Below, piece by piece: positions 1-8,181 of a stretch of 20,058 nt of DNA. Where the stretch lies: NCBI GenBank assembly GCA_017618515.1, contig JAFZUB010000103.1, positions 1-20,058 on the forward strand, in the 5' to 3' direction. The notes beneath the pieces are model-generated. The model saw only the letters and a program-made list of their open reading frames with translations, was not told the DNA's origin and did no database searches. Numbering within the stretch: the first letter of the stretch is position 1; every line of letters starts with the position of its first letter. The stretch is from Bacteroidaceae bacterium (GTDB lineage: Bacteria > Bacteroidota > Bacteroidia > Bacteroidales > Bacteroidaceae). The position numbers and the translations under genes were made by a program.

Positions 1-31
1 CAGCGCTCTGCGAGGTTTTGGCGGAGCGCTG
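1..31 (-). terminator. Hairpin at window edge, possible tRNA terminator
   Basis: CAGCGCTC at 1-8 is perfectly complementary to GAGCGCTG at 24-31, and the stem can extend inward by about three pairs, leaving a loop of about nine bases. It lies just downstream of the - strand tRNA, where a terminator would be expected. The bases that would show a U-tract are outside the window, so the role is inferred. Confidence 0.35.
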
Positions 32-45
32 CGGATGTCTATGTG

Positions 46-119
46 TGGACCAGGTAGGGCTTGAACCTACGACCTCCAGATTATGAGTCTGTTGCTCTAA
101 CCAACTGAGCTACAAGTCC
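46..119 (-). tRNA. tRNA with CAU anticodon (elongator Met, or Ile2)
   Basis: The reverse complement folds as a complete 74-base cloverleaf. The acceptor stem is 7 pairs with one U-U mismatch and one G-U. The D-stem is GCTC/GAGC, the anticodon loop is CTCATAA with CAT in the centre, the variable loop is AGGTC, the T-stem is GTAGG/CCTAC with loop TTCAAGC, and the discriminator base is A. CCA is not encoded. The first anticodon-stem pair (27-43) is an A-G mismatch. The anticodon is certain. Elongator tRNA-Met is the simplest reading, but a lysidine-modified tRNA-Ile2 has the same anticodon and cannot be excluded by eye. A Bacteroidota -7 box lies upstream on the same strand at 174-181. Confidence 0.93.
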
Positions 120-164
120 AGGAAAAGTTTAATTTTTCAATTCTAAACTCTCTATTTTGGGAGT

Positions 165-181
165 TTTGCGGTGCAAAAGTA
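165..181 (-). promoter_or_regulatory. Promoter of the CAU tRNA, with dyad at the start site
   Basis: On the - strand the sequence reads TACTTTTG at 181-174, a full match to the Bacteroidota -7 consensus TAnnTTTG. It runs directly into CACCGCAAA, so TTTGC and GCAAA form an inverted repeat around a 3-base centre, at the expected transcription start. No TTTG is visible at -33. The predicted leader before the tRNA is about 45 bases. The rest of the spacer, 182-283, is AT-rich. I see no convincing promoter there for the + strand gene at 284; TACTTTTA at 223-230 is only a near match. Confidence 0.6.
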
Positions 182-283
182 CATAAAAAAATTGATTTCC
201 GATATTTTATTGCAGAAAATTCTACTTTTATTACTATATTCGCAGTCAAATATAAACTGTAATTAAAAAAAGTAATTGGTATT

Positions 284-1852
284 ATGAAAAAAGTTTTATT
301 TTGTATTCTTGCTTTAGGCGCACTCTGGGTGCTGCCCTCGATGGGATTCCGTCCTCCTACGATGGGATGGAGCTCTTGGAACACATTTGCCCTCAATATC
401 AACGAGGATGTGATACTCGGCCAGGCTGAGGCTATGGTCAAGACGGGTCTCGCCAAGGCGGGCTACAAGTATATCAATATTGACGACGGCTACTTCCTTC
501 CTCACGACAAAGATACGAAGCAGTTAGGCGTAAGGGAGGAACTCTTCCCCCACGGCATGCGCTATGTGGCTGACGAGATTCATAAGCTCGGTCTTAAAGC
601 GGGTATCTACTCCGACGCAGGAGCCAATGCCTGCGGCGGCTCGAAGGACATAGGCTACTATGGCTATGAGGTGGAGGATAATATCCTTTTCTTCGACACA
701 TGGGACTACGACTTCGTGAAGGTGGACTACTGCGGCGGACGCCAGCTTGGGCTCGACGAGGAGGAGCAGTACACCAAGATTATTAAGGCTATACGCGACA
801 ATGTGAAGAAGAAAGATGTAGTGTTTAATATCTGTCGCTGGGCTTATCCTGGCACATGGGTGAGCGACTGGGCCGACTCATGGCGCACCACTGGCGACAT
901 TTACTGCGCATGGGTATCGGTGAAGTCGATTATAAAAGAGAATCTCTACCTTTCGGAGTTTACTCATGACGGGCACTACAATGATATGGACATGCTTGAG
1001 ATTGGCCGCACGCTAGCGCCCGACGAGGAGATAACGCACATGGCTGTGTGGTGCATCCTGAGCAGCCCGCTGCTGATAGGCTGCGATATGAGTCAGATAC
1101 CCGAGTTCTCGCTCAATCTGATGAAAAACCCTGAACTGATTGCCATCAATCAAGACGTGCTGGGCATCGGTGCTCCCGTGGTGCAGCGTCAGGGCGAGGT
1201 GTATGTCTTTGCCAAGGACCTGAAGAAAGTGCGTGGCAAGGAGAGGGCTGTGTGTGTAACTAACCTCAGCGACGACGTGCAGACTATCGACGTGGATATC
1301 AACAATCTCGGCTACGAGGGCACTATCGCTGTGCGCGACGTGGTGAATCATAAGGTGTTCGCTCCCGCAGCACAGGGCAAACTCAAGGTGACGGTGCCGG
1401 CCCACGGTTCGCAGGTGTTTGTAACCACGGGTGCAGTGCGCAACGAGCCGACGCGCTATGAGGCAGAGGCTTCGTGGATGAAGGAATATCAGGAGATTAG
1501 CAAGAAAAAGACTGCGACCTTCGGTCCTTTGGAGGGCGCGTCGGGCGGCACCATCGTGACCACACTGGGTGGTGACGACGATAACTATATGGAGTGGAAG
1601 CAGGTGTTCTCGAAGAAGGGCGGCGACTATGACTTGACTATCAAGTATGTTTGTGGTGAAGACCGTCCGCTGGCTGTGTCCGTCAATGGCGAGGAGCTGC
1701 CCGAAGTAAAGGGTCTCAATGGCGGCAGTTGGGAGAAGGTGGCAGCCAAGACGGTGCGCATCAAGCTGCGCAAGGGAATGAACACCATTCGTCTCGGCGC
1801 ACAGGACAGTTGGGCACCGAATATCGACTGCATCGAACTGAACAGAATATAA
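284..1852 (+). CDS. Secreted GH27 alpha-galactosidase with C-terminal carbohydrate-binding module
   Basis: This is a predicted retaining exo-glycosidase that removes alpha-galactosyl ends (melibiose, raffinose, galactomannan side chains) in the periplasm or at the cell surface. Residues 1-20 form a signal peptide. The GH27 barrel runs from about 22 to 293 and opens with the family motif PTMGWSSWN. By comparison with human alpha-galactosidase A, D67-D68 bind sugar, D148 in KVDYCGG is the nucleophile, D205 in SWRTTGDI is the acid/base with R201 before it, and D236 in NDMDML binds substrate. A C-terminal beta-sandwich spans about 300-382. Residues 391-520 resemble a CBM6/CBM35-type module, beginning RYEAEASW and ending with a conserved W-P-N-D-C-I-E-L pattern. 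Some GH27 relatives are alpha-N-acetylgalactosaminidases or beta-L-arabinopyranosidases, so the exact sugar is inferred. It stands alone, without SusCD or other glycan genes in view. Confidence 0.93.
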   Translation: MKKVLFCILALGALWVLPSMGFRPPTMGWSSWNTFALNINEDVILGQAEAMVKTGLAKAGYKYINIDDGYFLPHDKDTKQLGVREELFPHGMRYVADEIHKLGLKAGIYSDAGANACGGSKDIGYYGYEVEDNILFFDTWDYDFVKVDYCGGRQLGLDEEEQYTKIIKAIRDNVKKKDVVFNICRWAYPGTWVSDWADSWRTTGDIYCAWVSVKSIIKENLYLSEFTHDGHYNDMDMLEIGRTLAPDEEITHMAVWCILSSPLLIGCDMSQIPEFSLNLMKNPELIAINQDVLGIGAPVVQRQGEVYVFAKDLKKVRGKERAVCVTNLSDDVQTIDVDINNLGYEGTIAVRDVVNHKVFAPAAQGKLKVTVPAHGSQVFVTTGAVRNEPTRYEAEASWMKEYQEISKKKTATFGPLEGASGGTIVTTLGGDDDNYMEWKQVFSKKGGDYDLTIKYVCGEDRPLAVSVNGEELPEVKGLNGGSWEKVAAKTVRIKLRKGMNTIRLGAQDSWAPNIDCIELNRI

Positions 1853-1863
1853 GATAATTAGGA

Positions 1864-2457
1864 ATGATAATCCTTCCTTCCGCATACCTCGCGCCGGTGA
1901 GCTACTACGCGTTGCTGTGGGCTCATGGGCGCGAGGTTTGTATTGAGCAGTACGAGCATTACGTAAAGCAGACTCTGCGTAGCCGCGCCTATATAGCCAC
2001 GGCACACGGTAGGGAATGCCTCACGGTGCCCGTGGTGCACAGCGCGGGAGGGAAGATGTTGATTCGCGACGTGAAGATAAGCGACCATGGCAACTGGCGC
2101 CACTTGCATTGGCAGGCCTTGCGCACGGCCTACGAAAAGAGTCCTTTTTTCGAGTTTTACGCCGATGATTTCGCGCATTTTTATGAGGGACGTCCTACTC
2201 AGTGGCTGCTGGAGTTTAACATGCAACTGACGCAGACGATGTGCACGCTGCTGGGAAGGGAAGATATTCCAACGCTGACCGACGAGTATCGCAAGGAAGG
2301 GGATTTTGTGGATATGCGCGACGCAACGTTCGACACTGAGCAGACGCGTCCGTACTACCAAGTGTTTGCAGAGCGCAATGGTTTCCTTGGCGGACTGAGT
2401 ATAGTGGACCTGCTCTTCAATATGGGGCCGGAATCTCTTCTATACTTAAACCCTTAA
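1864..2457 (+). CDS. WbqC-family protein
   Basis: This 197-residue protein has the WbqC-like pattern: an N-terminal LPSAYLAPVSYYALL segment, then EQYEHYVKQTLRSRAYI, a central VPVVHSAGGKMLIRDVKISD, and HWQALRTAYEKSPFFEFYADDF. The family is widespread in Bacteroidota. It was named from an O-antigen locus, but its biochemical function is not established. There is no signal peptide or membrane segment, so it is probably cytoplasmic. The ATG lies 11 bases after the alpha-galactosidase stop, so co-transcription is likely, though a functional link is doubtful. In other Bacteroidota I recall this family next to signal peptidase genes, which are absent here. Confidence 0.8.
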   Translation: MIILPSAYLAPVSYYALLWAHGREVCIEQYEHYVKQTLRSRAYIATAHGRECLTVPVVHSAGGKMLIRDVKISDHGNWRHLHWQALRTAYEKSPFFEFYADDFAHFYEGRPTQWLLEFNMQLTQTMCTLLGREDIPTLTDEYRKEGDFVDMRDATFDTEQTRPYYQVFAERNGFLGGLSIVDLLFNMGPESLLYLNP

Positions 2458-2480
2458 TCCCCTATTTCCGTTCTTCTCGT

Positions 2481-2498
2481 CTCCCCCTATAGGGGGAG
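2481..2498. repeat. Perfect 18-base GC-rich palindrome
   Basis: CTCCCCCTATAGGGGGAG is identical to its own reverse complement. It could fold as a 7-pair stem with loop TATA. It lies in the WbqC-topA spacer about 60 bases before the topA -7 box. No U-tract follows immediately on either strand, so it is not a textbook terminator. It may be a REP-like or protein-binding element. Confidence 0.6.
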
Positions 2499-2556
2499 TG
2501 AAAAAAGACGTGTATTTTTTCCTATATATATAAGGTAGGGAATAGATTTTTTTGTG

Positions 2557-2564
2557 TAATTTTG
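2557..2564 (+). promoter_or_regulatory. Promoter -7 box for the topA operon
   Basis: TAATTTTG is a full match to TAnnTTTG, with the common following C. It lies 32 bases upstream of the topA ATG, giving a leader of about 25 bases. No TTTG is seen at the -33 position. An in-frame upstream ATG at 2552 falls before this box and would not be transcribed from it, which supports the start at 2597. Confidence 0.6.
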
Positions 2565-2596
2565 CCGCCGCTTTTTTACTTGCAAAAAATAGTATT

Positions 2597-4921
2597 ATGA
2601 AAAATCTAGTAATAGTTGAGTCGCCTGCCAAGGCAAAAACGCTGGGCCGTTTTTTGGGTTCCGACTTCAAGGTGATGTCGAGCCATGGGCATATCCGCGA
2701 CTTGAAGCCCCATTCATTTAGTATTAACAAAGAGACTCTGATGCCTGAGTATATAGTGCCGGATGACAAGCTGAGCCTCGTGCGCAGTCTGAGAGATGCT
2801 GCAAAGAAAGCCGACAAGGTTTGGCTTGCCTCTGATGAAGACCGCGAGGGAGAGGCTATATCTTGGCATCTTACCGAGGTGCTGGGACTGGATGCGGAGA
2901 AGACGAACCGTATCGTGTTTCACGAAATAACCAAGCCTGCCGTGTTGGCAGCAATAGAGAGTCCGCGTCATGTAGATCGCAATCTAGTCAATGCTCAGCA
3001 GGCTCGCCGTGTGATGGACCGTATTGTAGGCTTTGAGCTCAGTCCGGTGCTGTGGCGCAAGATAAAGCCTGGACTCTCTGCCGGCAGAGTGCAGAGCGTT
3101 GCTGTGAGGCTTATAGTAGAGAAAGAGCGCGAGATAGAGAGTTTCAAGCAGAAGCCTATTTTTGTGGTGACCGCCCAGTTTGTCGCTATTGACGAGAAGG
3201 GAGAGTCCCAGACATTTGGGGCAGAGCTGAACAAGCGTTTTGCCAAGGTTGACGAGGCCCGGGCTTTTCTGGAGAGCTGCATGAACGCCACTTTCGAGGT
3301 GGAGGATGTAGAGATTAAGCCTGTGAAGCGCTCACCGGCGCCTCCGTTTATGACTTCTACGCTTCAGCAGGAGGCTGCCCGCAGGTTGGGTTACTCTGTT
3401 ACCCAGACAATGCGCGTAGCACAGGTGCTGTATGAGAATGGTCACATCACCTACATGCGTACCGACTCGCTCAACCTCAGTTCATACTGCCTTGGTAGTG
3501 CCAAGCAGGTTATCACGGAGCAGATTGGTGCCAAGTATAGCAAGCCGCGTAATTTCCAGACTCACGCCAAGGGGGCGCAGGAGGCTCACGAGGCTATCCG
3601 CCCCACTCGTATGGATGTGAGCGAGATAGAGGGCACTCCGCAGGAGAAGCGTTTGTATCAGCTTATCTACCTACGCACTCTGGCCAGCCAGATGTCTGAT
3701 GCTGTGATAGAGAAGACCACGGCCACTATCGGCATCAACGGCAGAGAGGAAAAGTTTGTAGCTATTGGCGAGGTGATGAAGTTTGATGGTTTCATCAAAG
3801 TGTATCATGAGTTGACAGACGACGAGAAAGAGGAGACGAGTGCCATCCTGCCCGCTTTGACCAAAGGCATGGCATTGCGCAGGAAGAAGATGCGTGCCAC
3901 CGAGAAGCTGTCGCCGCGTCCGCAGCGCTACAGCGAGGCATCGCTGGTACACAAGATGGAGGAATTGGGCATTGGGCGTCCTTCTACCTATGCGCCGACG
4001 ATTAGCACCATACAGCAGCGCGGCTATGTGGAGAGAGGCAACAAGGAAGGCGTGAAGCACAACTTTGTTACGCTCGAACTGCAGCAGACTGGAGTAAAGG
4101 AGACTGTAAAGGAGGGTGTTGCCGACGTGGAGAAGGGCAAACTGCTGCCTACCGACACAGGCAAGATAGTCAACGACTTCCTCGCATTAGGTTTCCCTGC
4201 GATAATGGATTATGACTTCACGGCCAACGTGGAGAAAGAGTTCGACGAAATAGCTGAAGGAAAAAAGGACTGGAACAAGCTAGTGCGTCAGTTCTACAAT
4301 GATTTTACCCCGCAGGTGGAGCATGCCGCTGAGAAGCAGAGCGAGCTCAAGGTGGGCGAACGCCAATTAGGCGTTGATCCCAAGACAGGCAAGATGCTCA
4401 GCGTCAAGATAGGTCGCTATGGTCCTATGGCTCAGCTGGGTCTGTCAACGGACAAGGAAAAACCGCGCTTTGCACAGCTGCGCGAGGGTATGAGCATCGA
4501 CACCATTACCTTCGACGAGGCAATAGATCTGTTCAAACTGCCGAGAGTGCTGGGCACTATCGACGACCGCGACGTGATAGCCAACATAAGCCACTATGGC
4601 CCGTATGTGAGCTACAGCAAGCAGAATGTGTCGATTCCCGCCGGTATCGACGTGATGGAGATTACGCTCGAGCAGGCAATGGAGCTTATTGACCAAAAGT
4701 CAGAGGCAGAGAAGAAGCGTCTGGTTCGCTCGCTGCCTGGCGGTATATTGATCATGAATGGTCGCTACGGTCCTTACCTTGTGTGGAACGAAAAGAACTA
4801 TCGTCTGACTAAGGCTCAGGCGGCCGAGATAAAGACCCTCACGGCAGAACAGTGTCTTGAGATAATTGAAAAGGCCGACAATCGTATGGCTCACGCTTCG
4901 CGCGGGCGTCGCAGGAGATAA
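2597..4921 (+). CDS. topA: DNA topoisomerase I (type IA)
   Basis: This enzyme relaxes negatively supercoiled DNA through a transient 5'-phosphotyrosine break. The protein is 774 residues from the ATG at 2597, which begins directly with the Toprim sequence KNLVIVESPAKAKTLGRFLG. E8 and the metal-binding D80-E-D82-R-E84 motif are intact. The catalytic tyrosine is Y286 in ITYMRTDS, with R288 beside it. The C-terminal part carries three divergent topoisomerase C-repeats marked by GRYGPM, SHYGPY and GRYGPY. It lacks the cysteine zinc fingers of the E. coli enzyme, as is usual in this phylum. The last residues are strongly basic (ASRGRRRR). It is the first gene of a tight cluster, with aroK beginning 6 bases after the stop. 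A longer frame from 2552 exists but is unlikely. Confidence 0.97.
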   Translation: MKNLVIVESPAKAKTLGRFLGSDFKVMSSHGHIRDLKPHSFSINKETLMPEYIVPDDKLSLVRSLRDAAKKADKVWLASDEDREGEAISWHLTEVLGLDAEKTNRIVFHEITKPAVLAAIESPRHVDRNLVNAQQARRVMDRIVGFELSPVLWRKIKPGLSAGRVQSVAVRLIVEKEREIESFKQKPIFVVTAQFVAIDEKGESQTFGAELNKRFAKVDEARAFLESCMNATFEVEDVEIKPVKRSPAPPFMTSTLQQEAARRLGYSVTQTMRVAQVLYENGHITYMRTDSLNLSSYCLGSAKQVITEQIGAKYSKPRNFQTHAKGAQEAHEAIRPTRMDVSEIEGTPQEKRLYQLIYLRTLASQMSDAVIEKTTATIGINGREEKFVAIGEVMKFDGFIKVYHELTDDEKEETSAILPALTKGMALRRKKMRATEKLSPRPQRYSEASLVHKMEELGIGRPSTYAPTISTIQQRGYVERGNKEGVKHNFVTLELQQTGVKETVKEGVADVEKGKLLPTDTGKIVNDFLALGFPAIMDYDFTANVEKEFDEIAEGKKDWNKLVRQFYNDFTPQVEHAAEKQSELKVGERQLGVDPKTGKMLSVKIGRYGPMAQLGLSTDKEKPRFAQLREGMSIDTITFDEAIDLFKLPRVLGTIDDRDVIANISHYGPYVSYSKQNVSIPAGIDVMEITLEQAMELIDQKSEAEKKRLVRSLPGGILIMNGRYGPYLVWNEKNYRLTKAQAAEIKTLTAEQCLEIIEKADNRMAHASRGRRRR

Positions 4922-4927
4922 GTATCA

Positions 4928-5461
4928 ATGAAGAATATAATCCTACTCGGCTACATGGGAGCCGGCAAGACATCTGTCGGCAAGGTCATGGCGCGCAAGC
5001 TGGGCCTAGGCTTCTACGACCTCGATTTCTTTATTGAGGAGCGTTTTCGCCGCAAGGTGGCCGACATCTTCGCCGAGCGTGGCGAGGAAGGATTTCGCAA
5101 GATAGAGTATAACATGCTCCACGAACTGGCGGAGTTTGAGGATGTAGTGATAGCCGTTGGCGGTGGTACTCCTTGCTTCTTCGACAATATGGATTATATG
5201 AACTCTAAGGGCATCACAGTATTTATGAACGCTTCGCCCGAGATAATTGTCCGCCACCTCAAGATAAGCCATACGGTGCGCCCGCTGCTGCAGCAGAAGC
5301 AGGGACAAGAACTGATAGACCACATAAGCCACCATCTGGAGCAACGGCTGCCTTACTACGAAAAGGCGCAGTATAACATCAATGTAGATACGCTGGATAG
5401 TTTTGAAAAGATAGACCAACTGGTTGACCATATCCTGCAAACGGTTGGAGTAAACAATTAG
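4928..5461 (+). CDS. aroK: Shikimate kinase
   Basis: This enzyme phosphorylates shikimate at the 3-hydroxyl with ATP, the fifth step toward chorismate and aromatic amino acids, in the cytoplasm. At 177 residues it is of normal family length. The Walker A loop is GYMGAGKTSVGK at 8-19. D31 and D33 (YDLDFF) match the magnesium and shikimate aspartates, and R57 (GFRKIE) binds shikimate. The GGGT motif is at 78-81, the lid arginine is R118 (RPLL), and R140 (QRLPYY) completes the active site. It lies between topA (6-base gap) and speA (4-base gap), so translation is probably coupled. Confidence 0.96.
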   Translation: MKNIILLGYMGAGKTSVGKVMARKLGLGFYDLDFFIEERFRRKVADIFAERGEEGFRKIEYNMLHELAEFEDVVIAVGGGTPCFFDNMDYMNSKGITVFMNASPEIIVRHLKISHTVRPLLQQKQGQELIDHISHHLEQRLPYYEKAQYNINVDTLDSFEKIDQLVDHILQTVGVNN

Positions 5462-5465
5462 CAAT

Positions 5466-7361
5466 ATGGCAAAATGGAGAATAGAGGACTCTGAGGAGCT
5501 CTACAACATCGGAGGCTGGGGAGTTAACTTCTTTGGTGTAAACAAAAAGGGGCATGTCTATGTCACTCCGTGCAAAGACGAGGTGCAAATTGACCTCAAG
5601 GAACTCGTTGACAACCTGGTGGCTCACCGCACCAAGCCGCCCATGCTGCTACGCTTCCCTGACATCCTCGATAGCCGCATACAGAAGACGGCCTCCTGTT
5701 TTGAGAAGGCCTCCAAGGAGTATAACTTCAAAGGTGAAAGCTTTATCATCTTCCCGATAAAGGTCAATCAGATGCGCCCCGTGGTGGAGGAGATTATCAG
5801 CCACGGCAAGCGCTATAACCTTGGTCTGGAAGCAGGCTCCAAGCCTGAGCTTCATGCCGTCATCGCCGCCAATATGGACAGCGACAGCCTTATCATCTGC
5901 AACGGCCATAAGGACCGCTCTTTTATCGAGTTGGCATTGCTGGCGCAGAAGATGGGCAAGCGCATTTTTCTTGTGGCCGAGAAATTTGAGGAGCTGGAGA
6001 CCATAGTCAATACAGCTGCCTCGCTCAATCTGCGTCCACATATTGGCATACGCATTAAACTCGCCTCTTCCGGAGCAGGAAAATGGGAAGAGAGCGGCGG
6101 CGACGCCAGCAAGTTTGGTCTCGATTCTAGCGACCTGCTCCGCGCTCTGGAGTATCTGCGCGAGCACAAGATGGAGGACTGTCTCAAGTTGATGCACTTC
6201 CATATCGGTAGCCAGATCACTAAGATACGCCGCATACAGTTTGCCCTCACCGAGGCTGCGCAGTTCTATGTGCAGCTCCATAAGATGGGCTTCAATATCG
6301 AATTTGTGGATTGCGGCGGCGGACTGGGCGTTGACTACGACGGCACCCGCTCGTCAAACAGCGAGAGCTCGGTCAACTATTCCATTCAGGAGTATATAAA
6401 TGACTGCCTCTACACCTTTGTGGAGGCTAGCGACCGCAACGAGATTCCCCATCCCAATATCATCTCCGAGGGCGGACGTTCGCTGAGTGCTCATCACTCG
6501 GTGCTTATCCTGGAGGCTTTCGAGTCCACCCATCAGCCCGCCATGGACGAGGAGTGGGAAGCTTCACCGGATGACCATAAGCTGGTGCGCGATCTCAGCG
6601 ATATATGGGATAAGGTGTCGGCACGCTCTATGCTTGAAGACTGGCACGACGCAGAGCAGATACGCGAGGAGGGTCTTGACCTGTTCCGCCACGGACTCAT
6701 AGACCTCAAGACCCGTGCCCAGATAGAGAGTGTCTATTGGAGCATCACTCGCGAGGTCAACGCCATAGCCCACAGCCAGAAGCACATGCCTGACGAGTTG
6801 CGCAAACTCGATCGCATTCTCGCCGACAAATACTATTGCAATTTCTCTATATTCCAGTCGCTTCCCGACTCATGGGGTATCGACCAGTTCTTCCCCGTGA
6901 TGCCTATCCATCGCCTCAACGAGAAGCCCGATCACAACGGTACGCTGCAGGACATTACCTGCGACAGTGACGGCAAGATAGAGACATTTGTCTATAATGG
7001 GCGCCAGACTACCTACCTCCCGCTTCATGCCCTGAAGCCAGATGAGCCATACTATATCGGCGTGTTCCTCGTGGGAGCCTATCAGGAGATATTGGGCAAT
7101 ATGCACAATCTCTTTGGTGACACCAACGCAGTGCATGTCAGTGTCAACCGCGACGGCAGCTACAGTATCGACCAGATAATCGATGGTGAGACAGTGGCCG
7201 ACGTGCTCGACTACGTGCAATATGACCCCAAGCAACTCGTGCGCCGTCTCGAAACATGGGTGGATAAGGCTGTGGCAGAGGAGCGTATCACCCCGCGCGA
7301 GGGACAAGACTTTATTTCCAACTTCCAGCGCGGCCTCTACGGCTATACTTATCTGGAATAA
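5466..7361 (+). CDS. speA: Biosynthetic arginine decarboxylase
   Basis: This PLP enzyme converts arginine to agmatine, the entry to putrescine and spermidine by the agmatine route. The 631-residue length is typical of the fold-III SpeA family. K99 in FPIKVNQ is the expected Schiff-base lysine. HFHIGSQ (from H244) and the phosphate-binding DCGGGLGVDYDG (from D282) follow, with EGGRSLSAHHS next. C499 in DITCDSDG is the conserved C-terminal catalytic cysteine. It ends in GLYGYTYLE, a typical tail. The start 4 bases after aroK suits coupled translation. The next gene, argB, makes an arginine precursor, so the operon pairs arginine synthesis with its diversion to polyamines; co-regulation is inference. 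Confidence 0.96.
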   Translation: MAKWRIEDSEELYNIGGWGVNFFGVNKKGHVYVTPCKDEVQIDLKELVDNLVAHRTKPPMLLRFPDILDSRIQKTASCFEKASKEYNFKGESFIIFPIKVNQMRPVVEEIISHGKRYNLGLEAGSKPELHAVIAANMDSDSLIICNGHKDRSFIELALLAQKMGKRIFLVAEKFEELETIVNTAASLNLRPHIGIRIKLASSGAGKWEESGGDASKFGLDSSDLLRALEYLREHKMEDCLKLMHFHIGSQITKIRRIQFALTEAAQFYVQLHKMGFNIEFVDCGGGLGVDYDGTRSSNSESSVNYSIQEYINDCLYTFVEASDRNEIPHPNIISEGGRSLSAHHSVLILEAFESTHQPAMDEEWEASPDDHKLVRDLSDIWDKVSARSMLEDWHDAEQIREEGLDLFRHGLIDLKTRAQIESVYWSITREVNAIAHSQKHMPDELRKLDRILADKYYCNFSIFQSLPDSWGIDQFFPVMPIHRLNEKPDHNGTLQDITCDSDGKIETFVYNGRQTTYLPLHALKPDEPYYIGVFLVGAYQEILGNMHNLFGDTNAVHVSVNRDGSYSIDQIIDGETVADVLDYVQYDPKQLVRRLETWVDKAVAEERITPREGQDFISNFQRGLYGYTYLE

Positions 7362-7365
7362 TCTA

Positions 7366-7386
7366 TAACCTCTAACCAATAACCTC
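7366..7386 (+). repeat. Heptamer array 1 (TAACCNN x3) abutting the argB start
   Basis: Three exact 7-base units lie end to end: TAACCTC, TAACCAA, TAACCTC. The array fills nearly the whole speA-argB spacer and stops exactly at the TTG start codon of argB at 7387. Confidence 0.85.
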
Positions 7387-8181
7387 TTGAAATTAACCAT
7401 AGTCAAAGTCGGTGGCAAAGTTGTGGAAGAGCCGCAGTCGCTAACTCAACTGCTCAATGCCTTTTCGCAGATGGAGGGGCCTCGTATCCTCGTGCATGGC
7501 GGCGGACGCACTGCAACGCAGGTCGCTGCCAGCCTTGGCATTGAGACCAAGATGATCAATGGGCGTCGCGTCACCGATGCCGACATGCTCCGCGTCGTCA
7601 CCATGGTCTATGGCGGTCTCGTCAACAAGACCATCGTTGCCCAACTAAACGCTCTAAAGGCAAGGGGCAATGATCAATGGACCGCTCTCGGTCTGACCGG
7701 CGCTGACCTTGCCATCATCCGCAGCCATCGTCGTCCGCCCATGCCGGACGGCACCGACTACGGCTTCGTGGGCGACGTCGACAACGTTGATGCCGAAGCA
7801 CTGCATACATTGCTGCAGAATGGGACACTGCCTGTCATTGCGCCACTCTCTATGGGCGCTGACGGTACGTTGCTCAACACCAATGCCGACACCATTGCCG
7901 CCTCCGTCGCTATGGCTATGGCCGCTCTTTACGACGTGACTCTTGTCTTCTGTTTCGAGCACAAGGGAGTGTTACGCAATCCCGACGACCCCGACAGCGT
8001 CATTCCCCATATCAACAGCAGTAGCTATGAGCAACTAAAGGCCGATGGCATTGTAAGTGGTGGCATGCTGCCCAAAATCGACAACAGTTTTGCTGCACTC
8101 TGCGCAGGGGTGAAGAGTGTTGTCATCACATGTGCCGACCAGATAGCAGACTATTCAAAATCCACAATCATACAGTTATGA
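7387..8181 (+). CDS. argB: N-acetylglutamate (or N-succinylglutamate) kinase
   Basis: This enzyme phosphorylates the gamma-carboxyl of an N-acylated glutamate, the second step of arginine synthesis. The 264 residues show the amino-acid kinase fold: KVGGK at 7-11, VHGGGR at 36-41, GLVNKTIVAQL, the NTNADTIAASVA nucleotide-site motif and SGGMLPKIDN near the end. No ATG is available near the expected N-terminus. The TTG at 7387 gives the canonical opening MKLTIVKVGG, so I take it as the start. Bacteroides fragilis and relatives are reported to use N-succinylated rather than N-acetylated intermediates, so the acyl group is uncertain here. The stop overlaps the next ATG by 4 bases (ATGA). Confidence 0.94.
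   Translation: MKLTIVKVGGKVVEEPQSLTQLLNAFSQMEGPRILVHGGGRTATQVAASLGIETKMINGRRVTDADMLRVVTMVYGGLVNKTIVAQLNALKARGNDQWTALGLTGADLAIIRSHRRPPMPDGTDYGFVGDVDNVDAEALHTLLQNGTLPVIAPLSMGADGTLLNTNADTIAASVAMAMAALYDVTLVFCFEHKGVLRNPDDPDSVIPHINSSSYEQLKADGIVSGGMLPKIDNSFAALCAGVKSVVITCADQIADYSKSTIIQL

Noticed and set aside
1013..2005. 330-codon open frame on the - strand
   Set aside because: It lies antisense to the alpha-galactosidase and WbqC genes, crosses their junction, and its translation shows no family motif. It is a shadow of biased codon use.
2481..2510. Classic intrinsic terminator at the GC palindrome
   Set aside because: No U-tract follows the stem directly on either strand; the nearest T run is about 17 bases away.
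2552..2596. Upstream in-frame start for topA
   Set aside because: It precedes the -7 box at 2557-2564, and family members start at MKNLVIVESPAK.
7366..7386. CRISPR or phage attachment site reading of the heptamer arrays
   Set aside because: Units are 7 bases with no unique spacers, and no cas, integrase or transposase gene is present.
8130..8177. Upstream in-frame start for the alkaline phosphatase
   Set aside because: It would place 16 hydrophilic residues before a clean signal peptide and overlap argB heavily; the ATGA overlap at 8178 is the natural start.
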